DNA from: Prevotella sp.
GTDB taxonomy: Bacteria > Bacteroidota > Bacteroidia > Bacteroidales > Bacteroidaceae
Direction: 5' to 3'
Length of the DNA stretch: 52,938 bases
NCBI GenBank assembly: GCA_017940545.1
Contig: JAGAYI010000004.1
Location: 1 to 52,938 of the forward strand
The notes under the pieces were generated by a model. The model was not told the DNA's origin and searched no databases. It worked only from the letters and a program-made list of their open reading frames with translations. This document shows, in pieces, positions 24,896-33,065 of this stretch. The position numbers were made by a program, and so were the translations under genes. Each line of letters begins with the position of its first letter. Within the stretch, counting starts at the first letter, position 1.

Positions 24896-24961
24896 CAAGT
24901 CAAGCATTTTGACTTACTAAGTCATGCATTTTGACACATTAAGTCATGCATTTTAATATGC
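24896..24961 (+). repeat. Three tandem 22-bp units upstream of fumarase
   Basis: Units start at 24896, 24918 and 24940. Each has AAGTCA(A/T)GCATTTT as core; the second ends GACACAT. The first two also carry TTTTGAC, which mirrors the opening AAGTCA. Confidence 0.75.
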
Positions 24962-25021
24962 CAATCACGTCGTTTTTTGCACTTTTAACGGCAAAGCGCA
25001 TCAACTTTGCAAAAAAAATTG

Positions 25022-25029
25022 TAACTTTG
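25022..25029 (+). promoter_or_regulatory. -7 box for the fumarase gene
   Basis: TAACTTTG followed by ACC, 86 bp before the ATG. A second similar box, CAACTTTG with CAAA, lies at 25002-25009 and has TTTG 22 bp upstream. Confidence 0.55.
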
Positions 25030-25115
25030 ACCCCGTAATTCAAAAAATGATGTCGCACATGCGCAAAAAGAGTATATGACATTAACTGAAACAAATAATA
25101 AAAAAAACGACGATT

Positions 25116-26765
25116 ATGGCACAACCAGTAGATTTTAAGTATGCACCGATGTTCCAGACGGGCGAAGACAAGACGGAATACCGACTGCTCACAAAGGACG
25201 GCGTAAGCACGGCCGAGTTTGAAGGACACGAGATTGTAAAAGTTACGAAGGAGGCACTGACGCTGCTGGCGCAGCAGGCATTCCACGACGTGGAGTTCAT
25301 GCTCCGTCGTGAGCACAACCTGCAGGTGGCAGCCATCCTCAATGACCCCGAGGCTTCGGAGAATGACAAATATGTTGCCCTGCAGTTCCTGCGCAATGCG
25401 GAGACGGCAGCCAAGGGCATCCTGCCTTTCTGTCAGGACACGGGCACGGCGATTATCCACGGTGAGAAGGGCCAGCAGGTGTGGACCGGCTTCGAGGACG
25501 AGGAGGCGCTGTCGCGTGGTGTCTATAACACCTTCACACAGGACAACCTGCGCTATTCGCAGAACGCTCCGCTGAACATGTACGACGAGGTGAACACCCG
25601 TTGCAACCTGCCTGCACAGATTGACATCGAGGCCGTCGAGGGTGCTGAGTACCGCTTCGTGATGGTTGCCAAGGGTGGCGGCAGTGCCAACAAGACCTAT
25701 TTCTACCCCATGACCAAGGCCACCATCCAGAACGAGGGCACACTCATTCCGTTCCTCGTGGAGAAGATGAAGAGCCTCGGCACAGCGGCTTGTCCGCCGT
25801 ACCACATCGCGTTCGTCATCGGCGGCACCTCTGCCGAGAAGAACCTGCTGACGGTGAAGCTCGCCAGCATCAAGTTCTATGACAATCTGCCCACGACGGG
25901 CGACGAGACGGGCCGTGCCTTCCGCGACATCGACCTGGAGAAGAAACTGCTGGAAGAGGCTCATAAGATAGGTCTGGGTGCACAGTTCGGCGGTAAGTAC
26001 ATGGCGCACGACATCCGTGTCGTCCGTCTGCCGCGTCATGGTGCATCATGCCCCATCGGTATGGGTGTCTCGTGTTCGGCCGACCGTAACATCAAGGCGA
26101 AGATTAACCGCGACGGCATCTGGTTGGAGAAGATGGATGCCAACCCCGCTGAACTGATTCCTGCCGAGTATGCCAAGGCTGGCGAGGGACAGAACAGCAT
26201 CGTCATTGACCTGAACCAGGGCATTGACAAGGTGCGTCAGGAACTGACCAAGTATCCTGTTTCTACCCGCGTATCGTTGAAGGGTACCATCATCGTGGCT
26301 CGTGACATTGCACATGCCAAGCTGAAGGCTCGTCTGGATGCCGGTGAGGGCATGCCTGAATACTTCAAGAAGTATCCCGTACTCTATGCCGGACCGGCAA
26401 AGACTCCCGAGGGCTATCCCTGTGGCTCCATGGGACCGACGACAGCCAACCGCATGGACCCGTATGTCGATGAGTTCCAGGATAACGGTGCCTCGCTCGT
26501 CATGATTGCCAAGGGCAACCGAAGCGATGTCGTAACCGAAGCCTGCAAGAAGCACGGCGGTTTCTACTTGGGTACCATCGGTGGCGTGGCTGCCGTGCTG
26601 TCGCAGTCGAGCATCAAGAGCATCGAGTGTGTGGAGTATCCGGAGTTGGGTATGGAAGCCATCTGGAAGATTGAGGTCGAGGACTTCCCCGCCTTCATCC
26701 TCGTCGATGACAAGGGCAATGACTTCTTCAAGCAGCTGAAGCCGTGGTGTCCTTCATGCAAGTAA
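25116..26765 (+). CDS. Class I fumarate hydratase (iron-sulfur)
   Basis: 549 residues, the length of two-domain class I fumarases. It interconverts fumarate and malate in the cytoplasm; in these anaerobes the flow is toward fumarate for respiration to succinate. Three candidate 4Fe-4S ligands are Cys106 (PFCQDTGTA), Cys226 (AACPPYH) and Cys320 ([10 protein letters not shown]). Other family blocks are [48 protein letters not shown] and [10 protein letters not shown]. The last is in the swivelling C-terminal domain. It stands alone between its own promoter and a strong terminator. Confidence 0.97.
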   Translation: MAQPVDFKYAPMFQTGEDKTEYRLLTKDGVSTAEFEGHEIVKVTKEALTLLAQQAFHDVEFMLRREHNLQVAAILNDPEASENDKYVALQFLRNAETAAKGILPFCQDTGTAIIHGEKGQQVWTGFEDEEALSRGVYNTFTQDNLRYSQNAPLNMYDEVNTRCNLPAQIDIEAVEGAEYRFVMVAKGGGSANKTYFYPMTKATIQNEGTLIPFLVEKMKSLGTAACPPYHIAFVIGGTSAEKNLLTVKLASIKFYDNLPTTGDETGRAFRDIDLEKKLLEEAHKIGLGAQFGGKYMAHDIRVVRLPRHGASCPIGMGVSCSADRNIKAKINRDGIWLEKMDANPAELIPAEYAKAGEGQNSIVIDLNQGIDKVRQELTKYPVSTRVSLKGTIIVARDIAHAKLKARLDAGEGMPEYFKKYPVLYAGPAKTPEGYPCGSMGPTTANRMDPYVDEFQDNGASLVMIAKGNRSDVVTEACKKHGGFYLGTIGGVAAVLSQSSIKSIECVEYPELGMEAIWKIEVEDFPAFILVDDKGNDFFKQLKPWCPSCK

Positions 26766-26787
26766 TAAACGATTTGTAATGATCATG

Positions 26788-26822
26788 GCGTGCTCGTTAT
26801 TAAAATGAGCACGCCTTTTTTC
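26788..26822 (+). terminator. Intrinsic terminator of the fumarase gene
   Basis: GGCGTGCTC (26788-26796) and GAGCACGCC (26807-26815) form a perfect 9-bp stem followed by six T. Confidence 0.88.
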
Positions 26823-26832
26823 TGGCTATTTA

Positions 26833-26864
26833 TTTGGTTTTTCGATATTATTTTTGTATCTTTG
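26833..26864 (+). promoter_or_regulatory. Promoter (-33 and -7) of structured repeat copy 2
   Basis: TTTG (26833-26836), a 20-base spacer and TATCTTTG (26857-26864) followed by CAAA. It lies just after the fumarase terminator, and the next gene has its own promoter at 27284. Confidence 0.7.
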
Positions 26865-26909
26865 CAAAAAGATTAATTATCAGTTGTTTACTGATAGTAA
26901 AAACCGAAA

Positions 26910-27070
26910 AAGGGATTGACTCGTCCGTGATAGACAATTTCCACGCCCGCGATAAACAATTATCATGGGCGTGTTAATTATTTATCACGCCCGCGGAGTT
27001 CCAGTTTCCCCGTATGAAACTCCCTCGTACCCCGGCAGAATCTACCTCGTACCCAGGCAGTTTCTCCCAG
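26910..27070 (+). ncRNA. Structured intergenic repeat, copy 2 (candidate RNA switch or small RNA)
   Basis: This is the partner of 18451-18611 and has the same length of 161 nt. It keeps AAGGGA, CGTCCG and AGAC at the start, and GTACCCCGGCAG (27027-27038) and GCAGTTTCTCCCAG (27057-27070) at the end. Arm A is CACGCCC (26942-26948), arm B GGGCGTG (26967-26973) and arm A' CACGCCC (26986-26992), so B may pair with either. The arm sequences differ from copy 1 yet stay complementary. A further hairpin TATCAGT/ACTGATA precedes it (26879-26897). Function unknown. Confidence 0.55.
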
Positions 27071-27260
27071 TCTTATGCATCTAAAGTTTTTTCTTCAACA
27101 TCGAAAGGATGCGAAAGGCACTAATGTTCGCAAGAAATCGTTGTGCTTACAATCCATGTTCCGTGATTCCTTAGTGTGTCAAAAATGCCAAAGTGTATTT
27201 TGTAATTAATTCGTTTTCTGTATATTACGTTTTTCTTTTGTGTCAGTATGCTCTGTCCCC

Positions 27261-27291
27261 TTGCATGGAACGAGAAAAAACACTAATTTTG
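27261..27291 (+). promoter_or_regulatory. Promoter deciding the start of the lipoprotein gene at 27316
   Basis: TTG (27261-27263), a 20-base spacer and TAATTTTG (27284-27291) followed by CAAG. It lies inside the longest open frame, so the upstream ATG at 27193 cannot be the start. Confidence 0.65.
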
Positions 27292-27315
27292 CAAGCAGAA
27301 ACAAAGAATAACAAG

Positions 27316-28194
27316 ATGAAGAAGAAAGCAAAACTATTATTAAATGTAATGACGAACCTAAAGACATCCTTCTTTATTATAGTTCTACTGGTAATGACAT
27401 CGTGCCAGAAAACGATTATAAAGAAAGACATTTACGGAGTTTGGACATTAGTGAACAACGTGGATTTCCGTGGAAATGCGTGGGGAAAACTGGAGATAAG
27501 AAACAACAGCAACATCTGGATAGACCCTTGTATCAACGATACGATGTATCATTATAGCCGCATGGATATTAAGGGTGATTCACTGATACTAACTGATTAC
27601 CTGGACCACCAGTTCATTTACACCATTCAAAAATTACAAGACAGCACATTGGTAATTACTAATTTCAAAGATGCCAGCTGCGATTTACAATTCAAAAAGA
27701 TTTATTCGTATTCCACATCCTCAGAAGGAGTCAGCTTTCTACCGATGATATCATATTCTGCAAAAGATCTTCCACAAGACTCGTTAGATGTTATTATAAA
27801 AACAGCCGATATAGTATATCGTGAATATGAAGACGACAGCGCAAAGACAGCCTATATTCTAAACCATGCGGAAATGGAAAAGGCACGCGGTTTATTGGAT
27901 TCATATATAACGAATAAAGAATATTTGAACGATGGTAGCTTGTGGACGGAAGACCGCTATCCTCTTCCGTTTAATGAATATGTCAGGCAATATATGGCAT
28001 ACAAACAAAACGGTCATCTTATCGTCCATGTGAATTTAATGGCAGACTGGGTTTCTGACCCTTCATGTTTATATTACACCTCATTGAAGAAAGATATGTG
28101 GTGCGTGCATGATGGCGGGCCAAGATATGCGTCTGCAGAGATAGACTTGACAAAGGAAAAAGTCATCTTCTTTATGACGAATGGTGTAGCATAA
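27316..28194 (+). CDS. Lipoprotein of unknown function
   Basis: 292 residues from the ATG at 27316, chosen because a promoter lies at 27261-27291; the open frame extends back to 27193. The N-terminus has a long charged region and a lipobox (LLVMTSC, Cys near residue 30). Residues about 35-125 (KDIYGVWTLVNNVDF, KLEIRNNSNIWI, DSTLVITNF) look lipocalin-like. The rest (YPLPFNEYVRQYMAYKQNGHLIVHVNLM) is found in some Bacteroidetes proteins of unknown role. It is lower in G+C than neighbouring fumarase and clpB, consistent with an accessory gene. Confidence 0.75.
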   Translation: MKKKAKLLLNVMTNLKTSFFIIVLLVMTSCQKTIIKKDIYGVWTLVNNVDFRGNAWGKLEIRNNSNIWIDPCINDTMYHYSRMDIKGDSLILTDYLDHQFIYTIQKLQDSTLVITNFKDASCDLQFKKIYSYSTSSEGVSFLPMISYSAKDLPQDSLDVIIKTADIVYREYEDDSAKTAYILNHAEMEKARGLLDSYITNKEYLNDGSLWTEDRYPLPFNEYVRQYMAYKQNGHLIVHVNLMADWVSDPSCLYYTSLKKDMWCVHDGGPRYASAEIDLTKEKVIFFMTNGVA

Positions 28195-28264
28195 GTAAAC
28201 CAGGGGACTCTGGTTTAGAATTATTTAAGACAGAAGATGATGTTATATTCGAATAATGTTGTGA

Positions 28265-28386
28265 GATCGGCGGGACGGTTCCGGTGAGCACTTTTCAAGA
28301 TAAACGGGATGGGATCGGCGGGATGGCTCTTTGACCTGAAGGTACAAAGATGCTCGCTGTCCCGGTTCTGGTGAGCACTTTTTCAA
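28265..28386 (+). repeat. Imperfect direct repeat pair
   Basis: GATCGGCGGGACGG at 28265 recurs as GATCGGCGGGATGG at 28313. CGGTTCCGGTGAGCAC near 28277 recurs as CGGTTCTGGTGAGCAC at 28363, each followed by a T run and CAA. Confidence 0.7.
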
Positions 28387-28728
28387 ATTAAAACATAAAG
28401 AGAAATTTATATGTATTTACAACGGCGGGGAAGTAGATGCTTCCTCGTTGTTGTGATTACTTATTCCGAGCCGTAGTGAGGTGGGGTGCTTGGTTACTTA
28501 GTGCCGTACTAACTGGTACTTTCTGCCGTAGAAACTACCACTTTGGGTTATGGAAACCTATGGTTTGGGTTACTTAAAATGGTCAATTAGTTGTCATCAA
28601 TGCTCAGGTGCCACTTCACCGAGGTTCAGATGCCACTTGAAGCACCTTTAGGTGGCACCTTAGTATCAGAAGGAAGAGATAAGATGCAAAAAATGGTTAT
28701 AAGCAAGAATTTGTGAGAAAAAAGTTGT

Positions 28729-28736
28729 AACTTTGC
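28729..28736 (+). promoter_or_regulatory. -7 box for the M6 protease gene
   Basis: TAACTTTG followed by CAG, 19 bp before the ATG at 28755. Confidence 0.6.
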
Positions 28737-28754
28737 AGAGGAAAACAAAAAATT

Positions 28755-30272
28755 ATGTTTTTACGTAGAACATTGAGCAGCGTGCTGCTGCTGTTTTTCA
28801 TGTTGACGGCATCGGCACAGGATATGATGGTACGAACGGGATGCCGCAGGGGAACGCCAAGGCCGGAAGGCCTGGTGATGCGCCGCGGTGCCCCCGACAG
28901 TCAGCCCAAACAGGTAGGAGGCGACTTCTACCACGGCGAGCGGCACCAGCTGGTGGTGCTCGCCGCGTTCAGCGACTGTCATTTCGAGGGCGACGAGTCG
29001 GCCACGCTGTCGTTGTGGAACAAGATATTCAACCGCGAGGGGCTTGACGAGGAACCGTTTGCGGGCTCTGTGCGCGACTACTTTCTCGACCAGAGCTACG
29101 GACGGTTCGGCCTGACCTTCGACCTGCAGTATGTGCAACTGAAGGACCCCATGGCGAAGTATGGCAGCACAAGGGCTGACGACGAGAACTCGCAATTTCT
29201 GGTGCAGGACGTGGTGGCAGCGCTGGCGGAACGCGACATTGACTGGGGACTGTACGACTGGAATGGCGATGGCTACGTGAACCAGCTGCTCATTGTCTAT
29301 GCCGGCAAGGGCAGCAGCTATGGCGGCTTCGGTGGCGGCTACGATGCCATTTGGCCGCACCAGTGGTGGCTGACTGACCACCGGAACCCCACCACGCTGG
29401 AGTATTGCAGCGCTGAAACGGTGGTCAGCGACGGAAAAAACTTTCTCGTTGACAGCTATTGTGCCGTGCAGGAGCTGACAGACAAAGGCACTTACGGCAC
29501 CTTCGGCACCATTTGTCATGAGTACTCACATTGCTTCGGGTTCCCTGACTTCTACTATGGGATGACGAAAAGTGTAGGCAGCTGGGACCTGATGGACGAT
29601 GGCAATAAAAACAGCGGGGGCTTTTGTCCGCCAGGCTATTCGGCCCATGAGCGATGGCACATGGGGTGGCTGGAGCCTGTCGAGCTGACTGCTCCGACGA
29701 CTGTCAGCAGCATGCCCGCCCTCGGTGACGAGCCGCAGGCGTACTTGATTCGCAACGACGGGCATCATGACGAGTACTACCTGGTTGAGAACCGCCAGCA
29801 GCAGGGCTGGGACGCGTCGCTGCCGGGCAGCGGCATAGTGGTGTTCCACGTTGATTTTGACGAGCGTGTATGGCTGACAGATTATCCTAACGGCACTACG
29901 AAGAGATACAGCATTATTCCAGCCAATAACAGTCTTTACTATCAGGAATATACGTGCAAGAACTGGGCTTACCCCTACAACGGAAATAACCAGCTGACGA
30001 ACGACTCGAAGCCTGCGGCCACGCTGTTGCACGCCAATGCCGACGGCACGCTGTTGATGAACAAGTCGCTCACCAATATGAGTGTTTCGGCGGGGCTTGC
30101 CTCGTTTGACTTCATGGGGGGCGGAGCGTCTGCTATTACTGACATTTCGGACAGCAGTTCGCCAAACGCTGACGTGGTCTATGACCTGCAGGGGCACCGC
30201 CTTTCCCGACGGTTGAACGAACTGCCCCCCGGCATATATATTGTGGGAGGGAAGAAAGCCATAATAAATTGA
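28755..30272 (+). CDS. M6 family secreted metalloprotease (immune-inhibitor-A-like)
   Basis: 505 residues with signal peptide ending TASAQ. The zinc motif HExxH is HEYSH at residues 255-259, followed by CFGFPDFYYG and SVGSWDLMDDG, the usual M6 arrangement. Upstream are GSVRDYFLDQSYGRF and DWNGDGYVNQLLIVYAG, also family features. The C-terminus (VVYDLQGHRL, LPPGIYIVGGKK) matches a short C-terminal module common on secreted Prevotella proteins, perhaps a sorting signal. It should cleave proteins outside the cell or in the periplasm. It has its own promoter and converges on clpB. Confidence 0.92.
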   Translation: MFLRRTLSSVLLLFFMLTASAQDMMVRTGCRRGTPRPEGLVMRRGAPDSQPKQVGGDFYHGERHQLVVLAAFSDCHFEGDESATLSLWNKIFNREGLDEEPFAGSVRDYFLDQSYGRFGLTFDLQYVQLKDPMAKYGSTRADDENSQFLVQDVVAALAERDIDWGLYDWNGDGYVNQLLIVYAGKGSSYGGFGGGYDAIWPHQWWLTDHRNPTTLEYCSAETVVSDGKNFLVDSYCAVQELTDKGTYGTFGTICHEYSHCFGFPDFYYGMTKSVGSWDLMDDGNKNSGGFCPPGYSAHERWHMGWLEPVELTAPTTVSSMPALGDEPQAYLIRNDGHHDEYYLVENRQQQGWDASLPGSGIVVFHVDFDERVWLTDYPNGTTKRYSIIPANNSLYYQEYTCKNWAYPYNGNNQLTNDSKPAATLLHANADGTLLMNKSLTNMSVSAGLASFDFMGGGASAITDISDSSSPNADVVYDLQGHRLSRRLNELPPGIYIVGGKKAIIN

Positions 30273-30302
30273 GTTTTTTTAGTGGAGATTTTTTAGTGGA
30301 AA

Positions 30303-30386
30303 TTTTAGAGTGTAGAGTTTGCTACCGCCCATGAACAGGAGCGGACAAACTCAAACGGTGAGCGGTAGCAAACTCTACACTAAAAT
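30303..30386. repeat. Long near-perfect inverted repeat between convergent genes
   Basis: The left arm (30303-30328) and right arm (30362-30385) are complementary over about 24 bp with a 2-base bulge, including GTGTAGAGTTTGCTACCGC. The loop is 33 bases. A short motif TTTTTTAGTGGA is repeated just before it. It may be a two-way terminator or a MITE-like unit. Confidence 0.65.
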
Positions 30387-30389
30387 AGT

Positions 30390-32897
30390 TTAGTTCCTGA
30401 ACACCAGTCCGTCACCGAACTCGTCGATGATGATGGGCTTGTCGCGGTTCACCTCGTCGGCCAGGATCTTGCGCGAGAGGTCATTGAGCACCAGTTGCTG
30501 GATGGCACGCTTGACGGGACGGGCACCGAAGTCGGGGTCGTAGCCCTCTTGTGCCAGGAACTGAATGGCAGCGTCGGTGGTCTCTAAGCGGATGCCCTGC
30601 GGCTCCAGCATGTCGGTAACGCGTTTCATCTGCAGGCGTACCACGTCGGCAATCTGCTCCTTCGTCAGCTGCTGGAAGGTGATGATCTCGTCGATACGGT
30701 TGAGGAATTCCGGGCGCATCGTCATGCGCAGCTGTTCGCGCGTGGCGTTGCTGGTCATGATGATGATGGTGTTCTTGAAGTTCGCCGTGCGTCCCTTATT
30801 GTCGGTCAGTCGTCCGTCGTCCAGCACCTGTAGCAGGATGTTGAACACGTCGGGGTGCGCCTTCTCAATCTCGTCGAACAGCAGCACCGAGTAGGGCTTG
30901 CGGCGCACGGCCTCCGTCAGCTGTCCACCCTCGTCGTAGCCGACGTAGCCCGGGGGAGCACCAATCAGACGGCTGACGGTGTGCTTCTCCTGATATTCGG
31001 ACATGTCGATACGTGTCATCATGCTTTCGTCGTTGAACAGGTACTCTGCCAGTGCCTTTGCCAGTTCCGTCTTACCCACACCCGTGGTGCCGAGGAAGAT
31101 GAACGAGGCAATGGGGCGCTTCGGGTCTTGCAGTCCGGCACGCGAGCGGCGCACGGCATCAGAGACGGCCGTGATGGCCTCGTCCTGACCGATGACACGA
31201 CGGTGCAGCTCTTCCTCGAGGTGCAGCAGCTTTTCGCGTTCGCTCTGCAGCATGCGCGTAACGGGAATGCCCGTCCAGCGGCTTACCACCTCGGCAATGT
31301 CGTCGGCGGTGACCTCCTCGCGCACCATTGCGTTACCGTCCTGGGCGCTGGCCAGCTGGTTCTGAATCTGCCTGATGTCATCCTCCAGCGCCTTCAGTTT
31401 TGAGTAGCGTATCTCTGCCACGCGCTCATAGTTGCCTTCACGCTCTGCCCTCTCGGCCTCGAATCGCAGGCTCTCCATTTCCTGTTTGTCCTGCTGGATT
31501 TTGTTCACCAGCTGGCGTTCGCCTTCCCACTTGGCACGGAACTGCGTCTCCTGTTCCTTCAGCTCGGCAATCTCCTTGTCCAGCTGCTGAATCTTGGGCT
31601 CGTCGCCCTCCCGCTTGATGGCTTCCCGCTCAATCTCCAACTGTGCCAGTCGGCGCATGATCTCGTCCAGTTCCTCGGGCACCGAGTCGCGCTCCATGCG
31701 CAGTTTTGCGGCTGCCTCGTCCATCAAGTCGATGGCCTTGTCGGGCAGGAACCGCTCAGAGATGTACCGTTCCGACAGCTGTACGGCGGCAATGCAGGCA
31801 TCGTCCTGAATGCGCACCTTGTGGTGGTTCTCGTAGCGTTCCTTCAGGCCACGCAGAATGCTGATGGCCGACAGCTCGTCGGGCTCGTCAACCATGACGG
31901 TCTGGAAACGGCGTTCCAGGGCTTTGTCCTTCTCAAAGTACTTCTGGTATTCGTTCAGCGTTGTAGCACCGATGGCTCGCAGCTCGCCACGCGCCAGAGC
32001 CGGCTTCAGAATGTTGGCAGCATCCATGGCACCTTCGCCGCCGCCGGCCCCTACCAGGGTGTGAATCTCGTCGATGAAGAGAATGATACGGCCCTCGGCC
32101 TTGGTCACCTCGTTGATGACGCTCTTCAGACGTTCCTCAAACTCGCCCTTGTACTTCGCACCGGCAACCAGCGCACCCATGTCGAGTGAGAAGAGCTGCT
32201 TGTCCTTCAGGTTCTCGGGCACGTCGCCACGTACTATTCGCCCTGCCAGACCTTCCACGATGGCCGTCTTACCCGTACCCGGCTCACCAATCAGTATCGG
32301 GTTGTTCTTGGTACGGCGAGAAAGAATCTGCAGCATGCGGCGTATCTCGTCGTCGCGGCCGATGACGGGGTCCAGCTTGCCCTGGCGTGCCATATCGACG
32401 AGGTTCTTGGCATATTTCTCTAATGCCTGGAAGTTCTCGTCGCCGCTCTGGCTCTGCACCTTCTGGCCCTGTCGCAGTTCCTTGATGGCTGCCTCCATGT
32501 CACGCTCCGTGCAGCCGGCATCCTTCATGATGCGGCTGGCGGTGGAGTTGACGGTCAATAGAGCCCACAGGATGGGCTCACACGAGACGAACTCGTCGCC
32601 CATCTTCTTTGCCAGGTCTTCGGCCTTCAGCAGAACGCTGTTGGTCTCGCTGCTCAGGTAGGGCTGTCCACCCTGTACGCGGGGCAGGTGCTGCAGCTCC
32701 TGATTGACGAGCATGCCGATTTGCTGTCCGTTGACGCCTAACTTCTGGAAGATGAAGTTCGTCACGTCCTTGCCTTTCTCCATGATGCCCTTCAGCAGGT
32801 GCACCGGCTCGATGGTCTGCTGCTGGGCCCGTTGCGCAGTATTGACGGCTTCCTGAACCGCCTCCTGCGCCTTGATGGTCAGTTTGTCTAAAGTCAT
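30390..32897 (-). CDS. clpB: ClpB disaggregase with a short second AAA+ domain
   Basis: 835 residues. It is the AAA+ chaperone that pulls apart protein aggregates with DnaK. The N domain (about 1-145), the first AAA+ domain with Walker A GEPGTGKT and Walker B ILFIDE, the coiled-coil M domain (about 400-525) and the second AAA+ domain with Walker A GTTGVGKT and Walker B VLLFDE are all visible. Between the sensor-1 residues MTSN and the RPEFLNR motif only about 10 residues remain ([10 protein letters not shown]) where homologues have 30-37. This agrees with a length some 27 below the usual 862. An unusually good Shine-Dalgarno (AAAGGAG) lies just before the ATG on the minus strand. Confidence 0.95.
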   Translation of the reverse strand: MTLDKLTIKAQEAVQEAVNTAQRAQQQTIEPVHLLKGIMEKGKDVTNFIFQKLGVNGQQIGMLVNQELQHLPRVQGGQPYLSSETNSVLLKAEDLAKKMGDEFVSCEPILWALLTVNSTASRIMKDAGCTERDMEAAIKELRQGQKVQSQSGDENFQALEKYAKNLVDMARQGKLDPVIGRDDEIRRMLQILSRRTKNNPILIGEPGTGKTAIVEGLAGRIVRGDVPENLKDKQLFSLDMGALVAGAKYKGEFEERLKSVINEVTKAEGRIILFIDEIHTLVGAGGGEGAMDAANILKPALARGELRAIGATTLNEYQKYFEKDKALERRFQTVMVDEPDELSAISILRGLKERYENHHKVRIQDDACIAAVQLSERYISERFLPDKAIDLMDEAAAKLRMERDSVPEELDEIMRRLAQLEIEREAIKREGDEPKIQQLDKEIAELKEQETQFRAKWEGERQLVNKIQQDKQEMESLRFEAERAEREGNYERVAEIRYSKLKALEDDIRQIQNQLASAQDGNAMVREEVTADDIAEVVSRWTGIPVTRMLQSEREKLLHLEEELHRRVIGQDEAITAVSDAVRRSRAGLQDPKRPIASFIFLGTTGVGKTELAKALAEYLFNDESMMTRIDMSEYQEKHTVSRLIGAPPGYVGYDEGGQLTEAVRRKPYSVLLFDEIEKAHPDVFNILLQVLDDGRLTDNKGRTANFKNTIIIMTSNATREQLRMTMRPEFLNRIDEIITFQQLTKEQIADVVRLQMKRVTDMLEPQGIRLETTDAAIQFLAQEGYDPDFGARPVKRAIQQLVLNDLSRKILADEVNRDKPIIIDEFGDGLVFRN

Positions 32898-33023
32898 TGT
32901 TTACTCCTTTCTTTTTCTTGGTTTCTTTCTGCCTGCTGATGCACAAACTCCGTGCCCAGTGGGTTTGGAGTGACAAAATGTCAGTTTTTCTGCTGAATTC
33001 ATGGTCGGTTGAAAAATATTTCT

Positions 33024-33031
33024 TATTTTTG
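33024..33031 (+). promoter_or_regulatory. -7 box for the GH115 gene
   Basis: TATTTTTG followed by CAAC, 35 bp before the ATG at 33066. Confidence 0.5.
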
Positions 33032-33065
33032 CAACACAATAACGAAAACCCTAAACTGTTGAGTG

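Larger units (their letters stand above)
24466..25115 (+). other. Intergenic region of 650 bp with repeats and a long hairpin, no convincing gene
   Basis: Two overlapping short frames (24513-24740 and 24517-24717) lack a ribosome site and family resemblance, though SCSTPEEMKRDIDSL looks like the end of a lost gene. A hairpin lies at 24499-24558, a perfect palindrome AAAAGTGGCCACTTTT at 24873-24888, three 22-bp tandem units at 24896-24961 and the fumarase promoter at 25022. Confidence 0.6.
28195..28754 (+). other. Intergenic region of 560 bp filled with short repeats
   Basis: It holds two imperfect copies of a motif ending GGTGAGCACTTTTCAA, an inverted pair AGGTGCCAC/GTGGCACCT (28606-28614 and 28652-28660), and a -7 box for the next gene at 28729. 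I see no gene. Confidence 0.6.

Noticed and set aside
24896-24961. CRISPR array
   Set aside because: Three directly abutting 22-bp units without spacers, and no cas genes nearby.
27193-27315. N-terminal extension of the lipoprotein at 27316
   Set aside because: A well-spaced promoter lies within it, and the extension adds hydrophobic residues ahead of a second, proper lipoprotein signal.
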